Below are positions 54,044 to 62,492 of a DNA stretch of 64,000 bases, piece after piece. The number at the start of each line of letters is the position of its first letter. Positions within the stretch are counted from its first letter, which is position 1. Location of the stretch: the NCBI GenBank assembly GCA_040776985.1, contig JAXGZL010000003.1, positions 62,001 to 126,000 of the forward strand, read 5' to 3'. A program made the translations under genes and the position numbers. The DNA is from UBA6115 sp040776985 (GTDB lineage Bacteria; Bacillota; Clostridia; Christensenellales; Aristaeellaceae). A model generated the notes under the pieces. It saw nothing but the letters and a program-made list of their open reading frames with translations, searched no databases and was not told where the DNA came from.

Positions 54044-55729
54044 ATGAACGGATTGACCATGATGTTGATTGCCATTGGCGCGTTGGGGGCGGCGTATCTG
54101 CTCTACGGGCGCTACCTTGCCCGGAAATGGGGCGTTGACCCCCATGCCAAAACACCGGCCTATGAACTGGAGGACGGGGTGGATTATGAGCCGGCGGACA
54201 CGGCGGTTGTGTTTGGCCACCAGTTTGCCTCCATCGCAGGCGCGGGGCCCATCAACGGGCCCATCCAGGCGGCGGTTTTTGGCTGGGTGCCTGTGCTTCT
54301 GTGGGTTTTGCTGGGCACCATCTTTTTTGGCGCGGTGCAGGATTTTTCTGCCATGTACGCCTCGGTCAAGAACAAGGGGCGCACCATCGGCTATATCATT
54401 GAGGAATACATCGGGAAAACCGGGAAGAAGCTGTTTCTGCTGTTCTGCTGGCTGTTTTGCATTCTGGTGGTCGCCGCCTTTGCGGATGTGGTGGCCGGCA
54501 CTTTCAATGGCTTTACGGCGGAAGGCGAAAGGATTGCCGCCAATGGCAGCGTGGCCACCACCAGCGTGGTGTTTATCGCGGAGGCCATTGCCCTGGGATT
54601 TTTGCTTCGCTATGGAAAGCTGAAGAAGTGGACGAACACGGTGATCGCCATTGGTCTTTTGGTGCTGGCGGTGGCCATTGGGCTGAACGCGCCGATGTTT
54701 GTCGCGGCTTCCACCTGGCATATCCTGGTGTTTGTCTATATTTTTGTGGCCAGCATCGTGCCGGTGTGGTCGCTGCTTCAGCCCCGGGACTATCTGAACA
54801 GCTACCTGCTGGTCTTTATGATTGTGGCCAGCGCCGTGGGGATTTTATTCACCAATCCGCAGATCCAGCTGCCGGCCTTTACCGCCTTTCATGTGGCCGG
54901 GGTGGGGAACATGTTCCCGATCCTGTTTGTGACCGTGGCCTGCGGCGCGGTGTCCGGATTTCACAGCCTGGTCTCCTCCGGCACCTCCTCCAAGCAGATC
55001 AAGAACGAGCGGGACATGCTCCCGGTCTCCTTTGGCGCCATGCTGATGGAGGGCCTGCTGGCGGTGATTGCCCTGATTGCGGTGGCTTCCTTCGCCACTG
55101 GCCAGGCGGCTTCCATGGGATACAACACCCCGGCGCAGGTTTTCTCAGGCGGTGTCGCCCGGTTCCTGGAAGCCCTGGGCATGCCCCATCAGCTGGTGTT
55201 CACGCTGATCAACCTGGCGGTTTCCGCCTTTGCGCTCACCAGCCTGGACAGCGTGGCCCGGGTAGGGCGCCTGTCCTTCCAGGAGCTGTTTCTGGACGCC
55301 TCCATCAAGGATGAGGACATGGGGCCGGTGCGCAGGGTGCTGACCAACAAGTACTTTGCCACCCTCATCACCCTGGGCTTTGGCTACGCGCTGGCCAAGG
55401 TGGGCTACCGCACCATCTGGCCGCTGTTTGGCTACGCCAACCAGCTTCTCAGCGCCCTGTCCCTGGTGGCCTGCGCCGTCTTCCTGAAGAAGACCAACCG
55501 TCAGGGGGCGATGCTCTGGGGCCCGATGGCGATCATGATGGCGATTACCTTTACCGCCCTGGGCATGAAGATTTACAGCTTCATCACCGCCATCGCAGCG
55601 GGCACCTTCAACCCGGCCACGGATTTGCTGCAGATGGTCTTTGCGGTGCTGCTGACCATTCTGGGCGTGATTGTGGCCCTGCAGGGAATCGCCAAGCTGA
55701 CAGAAAAGCATCACACGCAGGCAGCGTAA
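54044..55729 (+). CDS. cstA: Carbon starvation protein A family transporter
   Basis: 561 residues from ATG 54044, seven bases after AGGAGGA. About 15-16 membrane helices. Family marks: GHQFASIAGAGPINGPIQA, the CstA N-domain core near residues 60-80, and SGFHSLVSSGTSSKQI. CstA/BtsT proteins import peptides or pyruvate. Control by a T-box suggests that here the substrate carries or is an amino acid, most simply a peptide (inference). It ends in a strong bidirectional terminator. Confidence 0.9.
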   Translation: MNGLTMMLIAIGALGAAYLLYGRYLARKWGVDPHAKTPAYELEDGVDYEPADTAVVFGHQFASIAGAGPINGPIQAAVFGWVPVLLWVLLGTIFFGAVQDFSAMYASVKNKGRTIGYIIEEYIGKTGKKLFLLFCWLFCILVVAAFADVVAGTFNGFTAEGERIAANGSVATTSVVFIAEAIALGFLLRYGKLKKWTNTVIAIGLLVLAVAIGLNAPMFVAASTWHILVFVYIFVASIVPVWSLLQPRDYLNSYLLVFMIVASAVGILFTNPQIQLPAFTAFHVAGVGNMFPILFVTVACGAVSGFHSLVSSGTSSKQIKNERDMLPVSFGAMLMEGLLAVIALIAVASFATGQAASMGYNTPAQVFSGGVARFLEALGMPHQLVFTLINLAVSAFALTSLDSVARVGRLSFQELFLDASIKDEDMGPVRRVLTNKYFATLITLGFGYALAKVGYRTIWPLFGYANQLLSALSLVACAVFLKKTNRQGAMLWGPMAIMMAITFTALGMKIYSFITAIAAGTFNPATDLLQMVFAVLLTILGVIVALQGIAKLTEKHHTQAA

Positions 55730-55744
55730 AACAGGAATAAAAAA

Positions 55745-55773
55745 CCGGGGCCTGTCATCATGACAGGCCCCGG
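55745..55773. terminator. Bidirectional terminator between cstA and recA
   Basis: CCGGGGCCTGTCA / TGACAGGCCCCGG around TCA. Confidence 0.85.
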
Positions 55774-55784
55774 TCTGTTGTTGT

Positions 55785-56858
55785 TCAATCCTCTTCCGGA
55801 GTGCCCTCGTCCTCACCTTCTGTGTGGGCGGACAGGTTCAGGCTCTCCCGGATCGCCTGCTCGATCTCCTGGGCGATTTCCGGGTTCTCCACCAGGTATT
55901 TCCGGGCGTTTTCCCGGCCCTGGGCGATGCGGATATCCTTGTAGGAGAACCAGGCGCCGGATTTCTGCACCAGGTCCCGCTCCACCGCCATGTCAAGGAG
56001 GGAGGATTCCTTGCTGATGCCCAGGCCATACAGCAGGTCAAACTCACAGACCCTGAAGGGCGGGGCCACCTTGTTCTTGACCACCTTCACCTTGGTGCGG
56101 TTGCCGATGACCTCGGTGCCGTTTTTAAGCTGCTCACCCCGGCGCACATCCAGGCGCACGGAGGAATAGAACTTCAGCGCCCTGCCGCCCGGGGTGACCT
56201 CCGGGTTGCCGTACATGACGCCCACCTTTTCACGCAGCTGGTTGATGAACAGAGCCACGGAGTTGGTCTTGCTGACCACGCCGGCCAGCTTGCGCATGGC
56301 CTGGCTCATCATGCGGGCCTGCAGGCCCACAAAGGTGTCGCCCATTTCGCCGTCAATCTCAGCCCGGGGCACCAGGGCAGCCACCGAGTCCACCACCACG
56401 ATGTCAATGGCGCCGGAACGCACCAGCGCTTCGGCGATTTCCAGCGCGTCCTCGCCCGTAGAGGGCTGGCTGACATACAATTCATCAATGTTGACCCCCA
56501 GGCGCTTGGCATAACTGGGGTCCAGGGCATGCTCCGCGTCAATGAAGGCGGCCAGGCCGCCCATCTTCTGGGCTTCCGCGATGATGTGAAGCGCCACCGT
56601 GGTTTTACCGGAGGACTCCGGGCCATAGACCTCGATGATGCGGCCCCTGGGGATGCCGCCCACGCCCAGGGCGCTGTCCAGCTCCAGGGAGCCTGTGGGG
56701 ATGACCTCCACCTGCAGTTTGGGCTGGCCACCCAGCTTCATCACCGTGCCGCGGCCGAACTGCTTGTCCAGCGCCGCCAGCGCCCGGTCCAGGGCCTGGG
56801 TCTTCTCGTCCTGCTGCGCCCTGGCTGCTGCCTGGGCCTTTGTCTCTTTTGCTGCCAT
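55785..56858 (-). CDS. recA: Recombinase RecA
   Basis: 357 residues. Walker A GPESSGKTT, the Walker B stretch VVDSVAALVP, loop L1/L2 area (QAMRKLAGVVSKTNSVALFINQLREKVG) and a normal acidic C-terminus (EGEDEGTPEED). It catalyses strand exchange and activates LexA cleavage. It lies 21 bp after pgsA, at the end of the rimO-pgsA-recA operon. An SOS-type box is upstream of that operon. Confidence 0.97.
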   Translation of the reverse strand: MAAKETKAQAAARAQQDEKTQALDRALAALDKQFGRGTVMKLGGQPKLQVEVIPTGSLELDSALGVGGIPRGRIIEVYGPESSGKTTVALHIIAEAQKMGGLAAFIDAEHALDPSYAKRLGVNIDELYVSQPSTGEDALEIAEALVRSGAIDIVVVDSVAALVPRAEIDGEMGDTFVGLQARMMSQAMRKLAGVVSKTNSVALFINQLREKVGVMYGNPEVTPGGRALKFYSSVRLDVRRGEQLKNGTEVIGNRTKVKVVKNKVAPPFRVCEFDLLYGLGISKESSLLDMAVERDLVQKSGAWFSYKDIRIAQGRENARKYLVENPEIAQEIEQAIRESLNLSAHTEGEDEGTPEED

Positions 56859-56879
56859 TGTTTTTCCTTTCAGTGTCTG

Positions 56880-57413
56880 TTAGTTGCTCGATTTATGCGG
56901 GATGTCCTGCTTGAAAATGGCCCGGCCATTGTAGAAATACTGCGCGCCGCTGATAAGGGTAAGCAGCGCCATCAGGATGGTGAGTGTCAACGTCAGCCAG
57001 TAGGCCACGCCCAGAAGCGCCGCGATGATGCTGAAATACTGGATGTTGGTTTTCAGTTTCCCCAGGTTGCCGGCAGGGATCACAATGCCCTCCGCCACCG
57101 ACACCATCCGCAGGCCGTCCACCGCCAGTTCCCTGGCCGCCACAATGCAGGTGGCCCACCAGAAGTAGTCCCCCCTTGCCAGCAGGGCAATCATCATGGT
57201 GAGGGCCAGGATCTTGTCCGCCACCGGGTCCGCGAACTTGCCGAAATTGGTGACAATGCCCTGTTTCCTGGCGATGTAGCCGTCAAAAAAGTCTGTCAGG
57301 CAGGCGGTGATAAAGAAAATGGCCGCCAGGACATTCAGATTAAGCAAAGTAAACAGCAGGCACAGCGGAATCAGGACCACGCGGAACAGGGTCAGCTTAT
57401 TGGGCAGGTTCAT
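56880..57413 (-). CDS. pgsA: CDP-diacylglycerol-glycerol-3-phosphate phosphatidyltransferase
   Basis: 177 residues, about four to six membrane helices. The CDP-alcohol phosphotransferase motif is complete: FFDGYIARKQGIVTNFGKFAD continuing to PVADK, that is DG-x2-AR-x8-G-x3-D-x3-D. It makes phosphatidylglycerophosphate for membrane lipids. The start overlaps the end of rimO by 17 bp. Confidence 0.93.
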   Translation of the reverse strand: MNLPNKLTLFRVVLIPLCLLFTLLNLNVLAAIFFITACLTDFFDGYIARKQGIVTNFGKFADPVADKILALTMMIALLARGDYFWWATCIVAARELAVDGLRMVSVAEGIVIPAGNLGKLKTNIQYFSIIAALLGVAYWLTLTLTILMALLTLISGAQYFYNGRAIFKQDIPHKSSN

Positions 57414-58731
57414 TGGCTTTACCTCGGTTCTGTAGTGTTTGGGCCGTCAGGTCATAGGTGGAGGCGGCGGTGATGCTGGCCATCACCATGTCGCCTGGCA
57501 TCAGCTTGTCTTCACTGGTGAGGCGGATGATGCCGTCGCTGTCAGGCGCCTCCCACTGGGAGCGGGCGATGTAGTGCGCGCCTTCCCGGCCTGTGACCAG
57601 CAGCCTTTCCTGGCTGCCGACGCGAAGCTGGTTGCGCTCCAGGCTGATCTGCGCCTGCAGGCGCATCACCCTTTCCAGGCGACTGGCTTTTACATCCTCC
57701 GGCACCTGACCCGGCATCTTCTCAGCCGGGGTGTCCTCCTCCGGGGAGAAGGAAAAGGCTCCCAGCCGGTCAAAGCGCACATCCGACATAAAGTCGGTCA
57801 GCTGCCTGACATCCTCCTCCGTTTCGCCGGGGAAGCCCACAATCACCGTGGTCCTCAGGGCAAAGCCCCTGTCCCGGGCGTACTGCAGCAGTTGCCGGGT
57901 TCTGCCGATATCCCCGCGCCGGTTCATGGCGGCAAGGATCCTGGGGGAGGCGTGCTGCAGGGGCAGGTCCAGGTATTTGCAGATGTTGTCGCGGCTGGCC
58001 ATCAGGTCAATCAGCGTCTCGTCAATTTCATCCGGGTAGCAGTAGAGCACCCGCAGCCAGTCAATGCCTGGTATCTCCGAGGCGGCTTCCAGCAGCCGGG
58101 CCAGGGAGGCGTCCTTCAGGTCCCTGCCGTAGCGGGAGCTGTCCTGGGCGATCAGGATCTGCTCCCGGGCGCCCTTTCGGGCCAAATCCCGCATTTCATC
58201 CAGGATGTCCGCCATCCCCCGGGAGCGGAAGGGGCCCCTGATCCCCGGGATGGCGCAGTAGGCGCAGCGGTTGTCACAGCCCTCTGCGATGCGCACATAG
58301 GCGGAATAAGGCGGCGTGGTCAGCACCCGGCCGCAGGCATTAAAGCCGCTCACCCGCTGGGTGTTGCTGCCGCGCTTTCCAGACAGCGCTTCCCTGATCA
58401 TCCCGGGCAGGGCAGGGTACTGGGAGATGCCTGTCAGCACGTCAATCTCCGGGATGTCTGACAGCAGCTCCTTCTCATAGCGCTGGGCCAGGCAGCCGGT
58501 GACGCACAGCACCTGGCAGCGGCCTGTATTCTTGTGCTCTGCCATCTCAAGGATGGCTTCAATGGATTCCTCCTTGGCGGAGGTGATAAAGCCACAGGTG
58601 TTGACGATGAGCACATCCGCCTTCCCCGGGTCTTTTACAAAACTAAAACCGTCTTTCTGCAGGAAAGACAGCATCTCTTCGGTATCCACCCGGTTTTTGA
58701 CACAGCCCAGGGAAATGACGCCCACCTTCAT
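57397..58731 (-). CDS. rimO: Ribosomal protein S12 methylthiotransferase RimO
   Basis: 444 residues. N-terminal UPF0004 domain with its three cysteines (ISLGCVKNRVD, IVNTCGF, CVTGCLAQRY), radical SAM motif RIAEGCDNRCAYCAIP (Cx3Cx2C), and a C-terminal TRAM domain. It modifies Asp88 of S12. First gene of the operon with pgsA and recA. Confidence 0.95.
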   Translation of the reverse strand: MKVGVISLGCVKNRVDTEEMLSFLQKDGFSFVKDPGKADVLIVNTCGFITSAKEESIEAILEMAEHKNTGRCQVLCVTGCLAQRYEKELLSDIPEIDVLTGISQYPALPGMIREALSGKRGSNTQRVSGFNACGRVLTTPPYSAYVRIAEGCDNRCAYCAIPGIRGPFRSRGMADILDEMRDLARKGAREQILIAQDSSRYGRDLKDASLARLLEAASEIPGIDWLRVLYCYPDEIDETLIDLMASRDNICKYLDLPLQHASPRILAAMNRRGDIGRTRQLLQYARDRGFALRTTVIVGFPGETEEDVRQLTDFMSDVRFDRLGAFSFSPEEDTPAEKMPGQVPEDVKASRLERVMRLQAQISLERNQLRVGSQERLLVTGREGAHYIARSQWEAPDSDGIIRLTSEDKLMPGDMVMASITAASTYDLTAQTLQNRGKANEPAQ

Positions 58732-58773
58732 CCGCTTCGCCGCTCCGAAAAAATCAATCCGTTCACGCCTGCT

Positions 58774-58802
58774 ATTTTACCATAGCTTACAGGCTCTCAC
58801 AA
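58774..58802 (-). promoter_or_regulatory. Promoter of the rimO-pgsA-recA operon
   Basis: Minus strand: TTGTGA (58802-58797), 17-bp spacer, TAAAAT (58779-58774) with TGG before it (extended -10). Confidence 0.55.
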
Positions 58803-58822
58803 GGGCCGGGGGCAGAAAAAGC

Positions 58823-58834
58823 GAACAAAAGTTC
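58823..58834 (-). promoter_or_regulatory. LexA-like box (GAAC-N4-GTTC)
   Basis: CGAACAAAAGTTC matches the Gram-positive SOS box core. It sits 20 bp upstream of the predicted rimO -35. The same bases followed by a T-run on the minus strand could instead be a weak hairpin terminator for the flavin reductase gene. Confidence 0.45.
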
Positions 58835-58842
58835 TGATTTGG

Positions 58843-58882
58843 CGTTTTGGAAGAATGGGCATTTTCACCCGGAGCTCCAGTT
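58843..58882. repeat. Fragment of the hairpin-rich dispersed repeat
   Basis: GTTTTGGAAGAATGGGCATTTTC matches copy A (11727 onward) at 20 or 21 of the first 23 bases, then decays over about 20 more bases. A third, truncated copy next to the flavin reductase stop. Confidence 0.5.
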
Positions 58883-58885
58883 CCC

Positions 58886-59479
58886 TCAGCCCTTCATCCG
58901 CCGGCGGATGACCTCCGGCCGGGCGATGGAATAGCCAAAGAAGCCCTCCGGCTGGGTGAGCCCGGTATACTCCCCGTGGCAATAGGCGATAAGGTCCGCC
59001 TTGCTGAAATGGATTTTCCCGGCGTGGTCCATCAGGCTTTCCTGAATGCCCATGCTGATGATCTCCCCGATCAGCAGGGTGTGGGAGCCCAGGGCCAGGC
59101 TTTCCTTCACCGCGCAGGCCAGGTAGGCGGGGCTCCCGTCAATGGCAGGGGCATGGGCCATCCCCCTGGCGGGCGCCGCCTGAAGGCCGCAGAGGCTGAA
59201 CTTGTCAAAATCCCGTCCGCTGCGCACGCCGCACAGGTCGCAGGCCTTCATCAGGGGACGGCTCACCAGGTTCACCACAAACTCACCGCTTTCCCGGATG
59301 ATGTCGTGGGAATGGCGCTCCGGCCTTACGGAAATGGACAGCATGGGCGGGTCTGAGTTCACCGTGCCCGTCCAGGCGATGGTGATGATGTTGGGGCGGT
59401 GATTTTTGCTGGCGCAGGACACCATCACCACCGGTGTGGGGGAGAGCAGGGTGCCCGGCTTCAGGTTCACAAAACTCAT
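58886..59479 (-). CDS. Flavin reductase family protein (FMN-binding split barrel)
   Basis: 197 residues. N-terminal GTLLSPTPVVMVSCAS, IITIAWTGTVNSDPPMLSISVRPERHSHDII and SGEFVVNLVS are the FMN-binding barrel core. Cysteines in CDLCGVRSG may be structural. Such proteins act as flavin reductases or electron carriers in anaerobes. It follows the binding-protein gene by 8 bp at the end of the polA operon. Confidence 0.85.
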   Translation of the reverse strand: MSFVNLKPGTLLSPTPVVMVSCASKNHRPNIITIAWTGTVNSDPPMLSISVRPERHSHDIIRESGEFVVNLVSRPLMKACDLCGVRSGRDFDKFSLCGLQAAPARGMAHAPAIDGSPAYLACAVKESLALGSHTLLIGEIISMGIQESLMDHAGKIHFSKADLIAYCHGEYTGLTQPEGFFGYSIARPEVIRRRMKG

Positions 59480-59487
59480 TCTTGTAC

Positions 59488-61059
59488 CTACTGGGCGCTT
59501 TCTATGCCGCGCATCACCTCGGGCTCCCGCAGGTCCCTGACGCTGGTGAACATGCGGCGGGTGAGGATGGCGCCGTTGCGGTAATACAGGCAGATAAAGG
59601 GGACATCCTGGATGAACAGGTCCTGGATGGCGGCCAGCTTTTCCCGGTATTGCTCCCGGCTCATGGCCTTGCGCAGGTCGTTGAACAGATCGTCCATGGC
59701 CTTGTTCTTATAGCGGGTGTAGTTGCCGGTGTTGCCGCTGATGAGCATAAAGCCGGGGTCCGGGGTGAAGTCCATGTTGAAGCTGGCCAGACACAGGTCA
59801 TAGCTGCCCGCCTCCAGCTTTTCCACCGTTTCCTTGAAGGTCATCGGGGTGAGCCGCGCCTCAATGCCCACGGCGGCCAATTGGGAGACGATCATCCCGG
59901 CTGCCCCCAGGCGGGCGCTGTTGTCCTGCTCTTCATACACATAGAAGCGCAGGGACAGCTTCACCAGACTGCCATTGCGCATCATGTCCCGGACGCCGTC
60001 CTCGTTGGAGTCCGTCCAGCCGGCTTCCTCCAGCAGGCGCCTGGCCTCCTCCGGGTTGTAGATGCCGGCATCATCATTTTCCTTATACATCCAGGAGCCC
60101 CGGGGGATGGGGGTATCCGTCCGCTGGGCCATGCCCATATAGGTGCTGTCCGCGATGGCGTCCAGGTTCAGGGCCAGGCGGATGGCCTTGCGCACCTTGA
60201 TGTCCTCCAGCTCATAGCTGCGGTGGTTCAGCTGCAGGGTTTCCAGCTGCTTGGTGCGATAGTTCATGTGCAGGGAGTTGATGCCGGAGCGGTATTGCGC
60301 CGCCGTCAGCGACCGGGTCAGCACCGCGTCCACCCGGTTGTACTCATAACTGGAGATCAAGTCCCGGTTGGCGGTGTGGAATATCACATTGACCTGGGAG
60401 ATCTTGGGCGGCGTGGTCCACCAGCGGGAGTTGGCGGACAGCCAGAGATAGTCCTTGGGCAAAAACTGCTCCACCACATAGGGGCCGGTGCCCGGGGGCT
60501 GGTCCGCCTGCACCTGGGCGGCGGGGAGGATGGGGAAGTTCATCGCGTACAGAAAGCCGAAATTGCGCCGCGGCGTTTTGATCACCACCGTCATGTCCCC
60601 GCTGGCGGAGGCATCGGTCACAAAGTATTTCAGGGTGGAGTAGACGCCCTTGTTGGCGCTGGTTTCGTCGTTGGCCAGGCGAAGGATCTCCTTGATGGTG
60701 GCTACCACATCGTTTGCGGTCAGCGGCGTACCGTCATGAAAGGTGACCCCCTCCCGGAGGGAGAACTGCCAGCTGGCTCCGTCAGCGGAGGGCTCCCAGC
60801 GCTCCGCCAGGCAGGGCTGGGGCAGGTAGTCATCGTCCATCTGCACCAGGCCCTCGTAGACCATGGAGGTGAGGGACATAAACTCCCGCTCCACCGCCAT
60901 CAAGGGGTTGAGCCGATGGGTGGTGGTGGAGACGATGCCCAGGATCAGGGTTTCCTTTTGCTCCTCCTTAGTGGCTGTTGCGGACAGCAGAGGAAACAGC
61001 AGGCAGATCGCCAGGCACAGCGCCCTTTGCCATCTGGTCCTGTTCAAAATATATCGCAT
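59488..61059 (-). CDS. Extracellular peptide-type solute-binding protein (family 5)
   Basis: 523 residues. A signal-type N-terminus (RALCLAICLLFPLLSATA) is followed by a family 5 fold: LILGIVSTTTHRLNPLMA, LAERWEPSADGASWQFSLREG, VTFHDGTPLTANDV. Candidates for binding are oligopeptides or nickel-type ligands; no permease is adjacent. No clear lipobox. The ATG and the whole signal peptide lie inside the previous gene (92 bp overlap in another frame). Confidence 0.8.
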   Translation of the reverse strand: MRYILNRTRWQRALCLAICLLFPLLSATATKEEQKETLILGIVSTTTHRLNPLMAVEREFMSLTSMVYEGLVQMDDDYLPQPCLAERWEPSADGASWQFSLREGVTFHDGTPLTANDVVATIKEILRLANDETSANKGVYSTLKYFVTDASASGDMTVVIKTPRRNFGFLYAMNFPILPAAQVQADQPPGTGPYVVEQFLPKDYLWLSANSRWWTTPPKISQVNVIFHTANRDLISSYEYNRVDAVLTRSLTAAQYRSGINSLHMNYRTKQLETLQLNHRSYELEDIKVRKAIRLALNLDAIADSTYMGMAQRTDTPIPRGSWMYKENDDAGIYNPEEARRLLEEAGWTDSNEDGVRDMMRNGSLVKLSLRFYVYEEQDNSARLGAAGMIVSQLAAVGIEARLTPMTFKETVEKLEAGSYDLCLASFNMDFTPDPGFMLISGNTGNYTRYKNKAMDDLFNDLRKAMSREQYREKLAAIQDLFIQDVPFICLYYRNGAILTRRMFTSVRDLREPEVMRGIESAQ

Positions 61060-61888
61060 ACGCGTCCATCACCTTTCTGACATAGTCCCGGGTGTTTGAC
61101 ATGGGCAGCTCGTCCACGCTCAGGGACTTTTTGTCCGCCGCGTATTTCAGCGCCCAGAGCTTCACATTGTTGACCCCGGCGTGGTAGGCGGCGGACACCA
61201 TCACCGGGTCCCCGCTGAAGTGGTTGCTGAGGTAGGAGAGGTAGTAGGCGCCATACTGGATATTGAGCTGAGGCTCAAACAACCGCTCCAGGGTGTAGTT
61301 GGGGGTGCCCAGGCGGCCTGAGAGCCATGTGCCGGTGTCCGGCATGATCTGCATCAGGCCCCTGGCGTTGGCGGAGGAGACCGCCTTGGGGATATAGTTG
61401 CTTTCGCACTTGATGACGGCGGCCACAAAGGCGGGGTTGATCTGGTATTCCGCCGCATAGGCATCAATCAGCCCTTTATAGCCGGATTCATCCCGCTTGC
61501 TCAGGTGGTTTGCCACCTTCTGGGCCTGCTTTTCGATGATGGCTGCCCGCTCCTTTTTCAGGGCGTCCAGCTGGCTGCTGTTCTGGATCAGCACCATGAA
61601 CAGCACCGCCAGCACGATCACCATCAGCCCCACCAGCACAGCGGTGAAAACGGGGAAACGCTGCATTTGCTGCCTGGCGCGCCCGCCCCCTGGCTTTGGC
61701 TGGGGCTTGGCGGCCTGCGCCTCCATCTGCCGGATCAGGGCCTCCTTGCGGCCCTTCCGCCTGGCGGTGGGGCGCTGCTCTGCCCGGGGCGGGTGGCGGG
61801 GGATATGCTTTACCTGCGCCCCTTCCGGGGTGAAGGGCTTGGCGGCGGGCTGGGTGCCGCGCTTGGCGTTCCAGGGGGATTCACGCAA
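60968..61888 (-). CDS. Lytic transglycosylase (SLT/MltE-like)
   Basis: 306 residues from TTG 61888, seven bases after AAGGAGG. A Pro/Arg-rich cytosolic part (about 1-75), one membrane helix (about 79-101), a coiled-coil linker, then the SLT domain: catalytic E162 in VIKCESNYIPKAVSSANARG, GLMQIMPDTG, and YHAGVNNV. It cleaves peptidoglycan. The start overlaps coaE by 8 bp and the 3' end overlaps the binding-protein gene by 92 bp. Confidence 0.88.
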   Translation of the reverse strand: MRESPWNAKRGTQPAAKPFTPEGAQVKHIPRHPPRAEQRPTARRKGRKEALIRQMEAQAAKPQPKPGGGRARQQMQRFPVFTAVLVGLMVIVLAVLFMVLIQNSSQLDALKKERAAIIEKQAQKVANHLSKRDESGYKGLIDAYAAEYQINPAFVAAVIKCESNYIPKAVSSANARGLMQIMPDTGTWLSGRLGTPNYTLERLFEPQLNIQYGAYYLSYLSNHFSGDPVMVSAAYHAGVNNVKLWALKYAADKKSLSVDELPMSNTRDYVRKVMDAYAIYFEQDQMAKGAVPGDLPAVSSAVRNSH

Positions 61889-62492
61889 GGGTCAGCCTCC
61901 TTAATACATCTTTCCAAAGCCGGGTAACCTGGGCGGCGCTCTCTTCCTTGGTGCCGGTGGTGTGGATCACATGGTGGGAGCGCCTGGCCTTTTCCTCGTT
62001 GGACATCTGGCTGTCAATGCGCTGTGCCGCCTCCTCTTCTGACAGACCGCGGCGCAGCAGGCGTTCCAGCTGCTCCTCCCGGGTCGCATAGGCGCACCAG
62101 ATTTCCTGGCACCAGCTGTCCATGCCGGTTTCAAACAGCAGCGGCACATCCAGCACGATGGCCGGCTGCTCCTGATACTCATCCATCTGCCGCCTGATTT
62201 CGTCCAGGATCAGCGGATGGGTGATGGCGTTGAGGCGCTTGAGCGCCTCCTGGTCGAAGAAGACCTTTTTGGCCAGCTTCTGCCGGTTGAGGATTTTGCC
62301 GTCAAAGACACCGTCCCCAAAGGCCGCCCGGATGGCAGGCAGCGCGGGCCCTCTGGGCAGGGTGACGGAATGGGCCACCTGGTCTGCGTCAATCACCACA
62401 GCGCCCAGGGAGGTGAGGGTGTCCGTCAGATGGGACTTGCCGCAGGCGATGCCGCCCGTCAGGCCGATCAGATAAGGCTTATTTTGTGTCAT
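61881..62492 (-). CDS. coaE: Dephospho-CoA kinase
   Basis: 203 residues. P-loop GLTGGIACGKSHLTDTL, the DADQVAHSV substrate motif and VLDVPLLFETGMD are CoaE marks. It phosphorylates dephospho-CoA, the last step of CoA synthesis. It overlaps the polA end by 14 bp, the usual polA-coaE order. Confidence 0.95.
   Translation of the reverse strand: MTQNKPYLIGLTGGIACGKSHLTDTLTSLGAVVIDADQVAHSVTLPRGPALPAIRAAFGDGVFDGKILNRQKLAKKVFFDQEALKRLNAITHPLILDEIRRQMDEYQEQPAIVLDVPLLFETGMDSWCQEIWCAYATREEQLERLLRRGLSEEEAAQRIDSQMSNEEKARRSHHVIHTTGTKEESAAQVTRLWKDVLRRLTLA

Noticed and set aside
55824..57473. 549-codon open frame opposite recA and pgsA
   Set aside because: Spans two well-supported genes on the other strand; no family signature.
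59434..61080. 548-codon open frame opposite the binding-protein gene
   Set aside because: Shadow frame of GC-rich coding sequence, with no start signal or recognisable domain.
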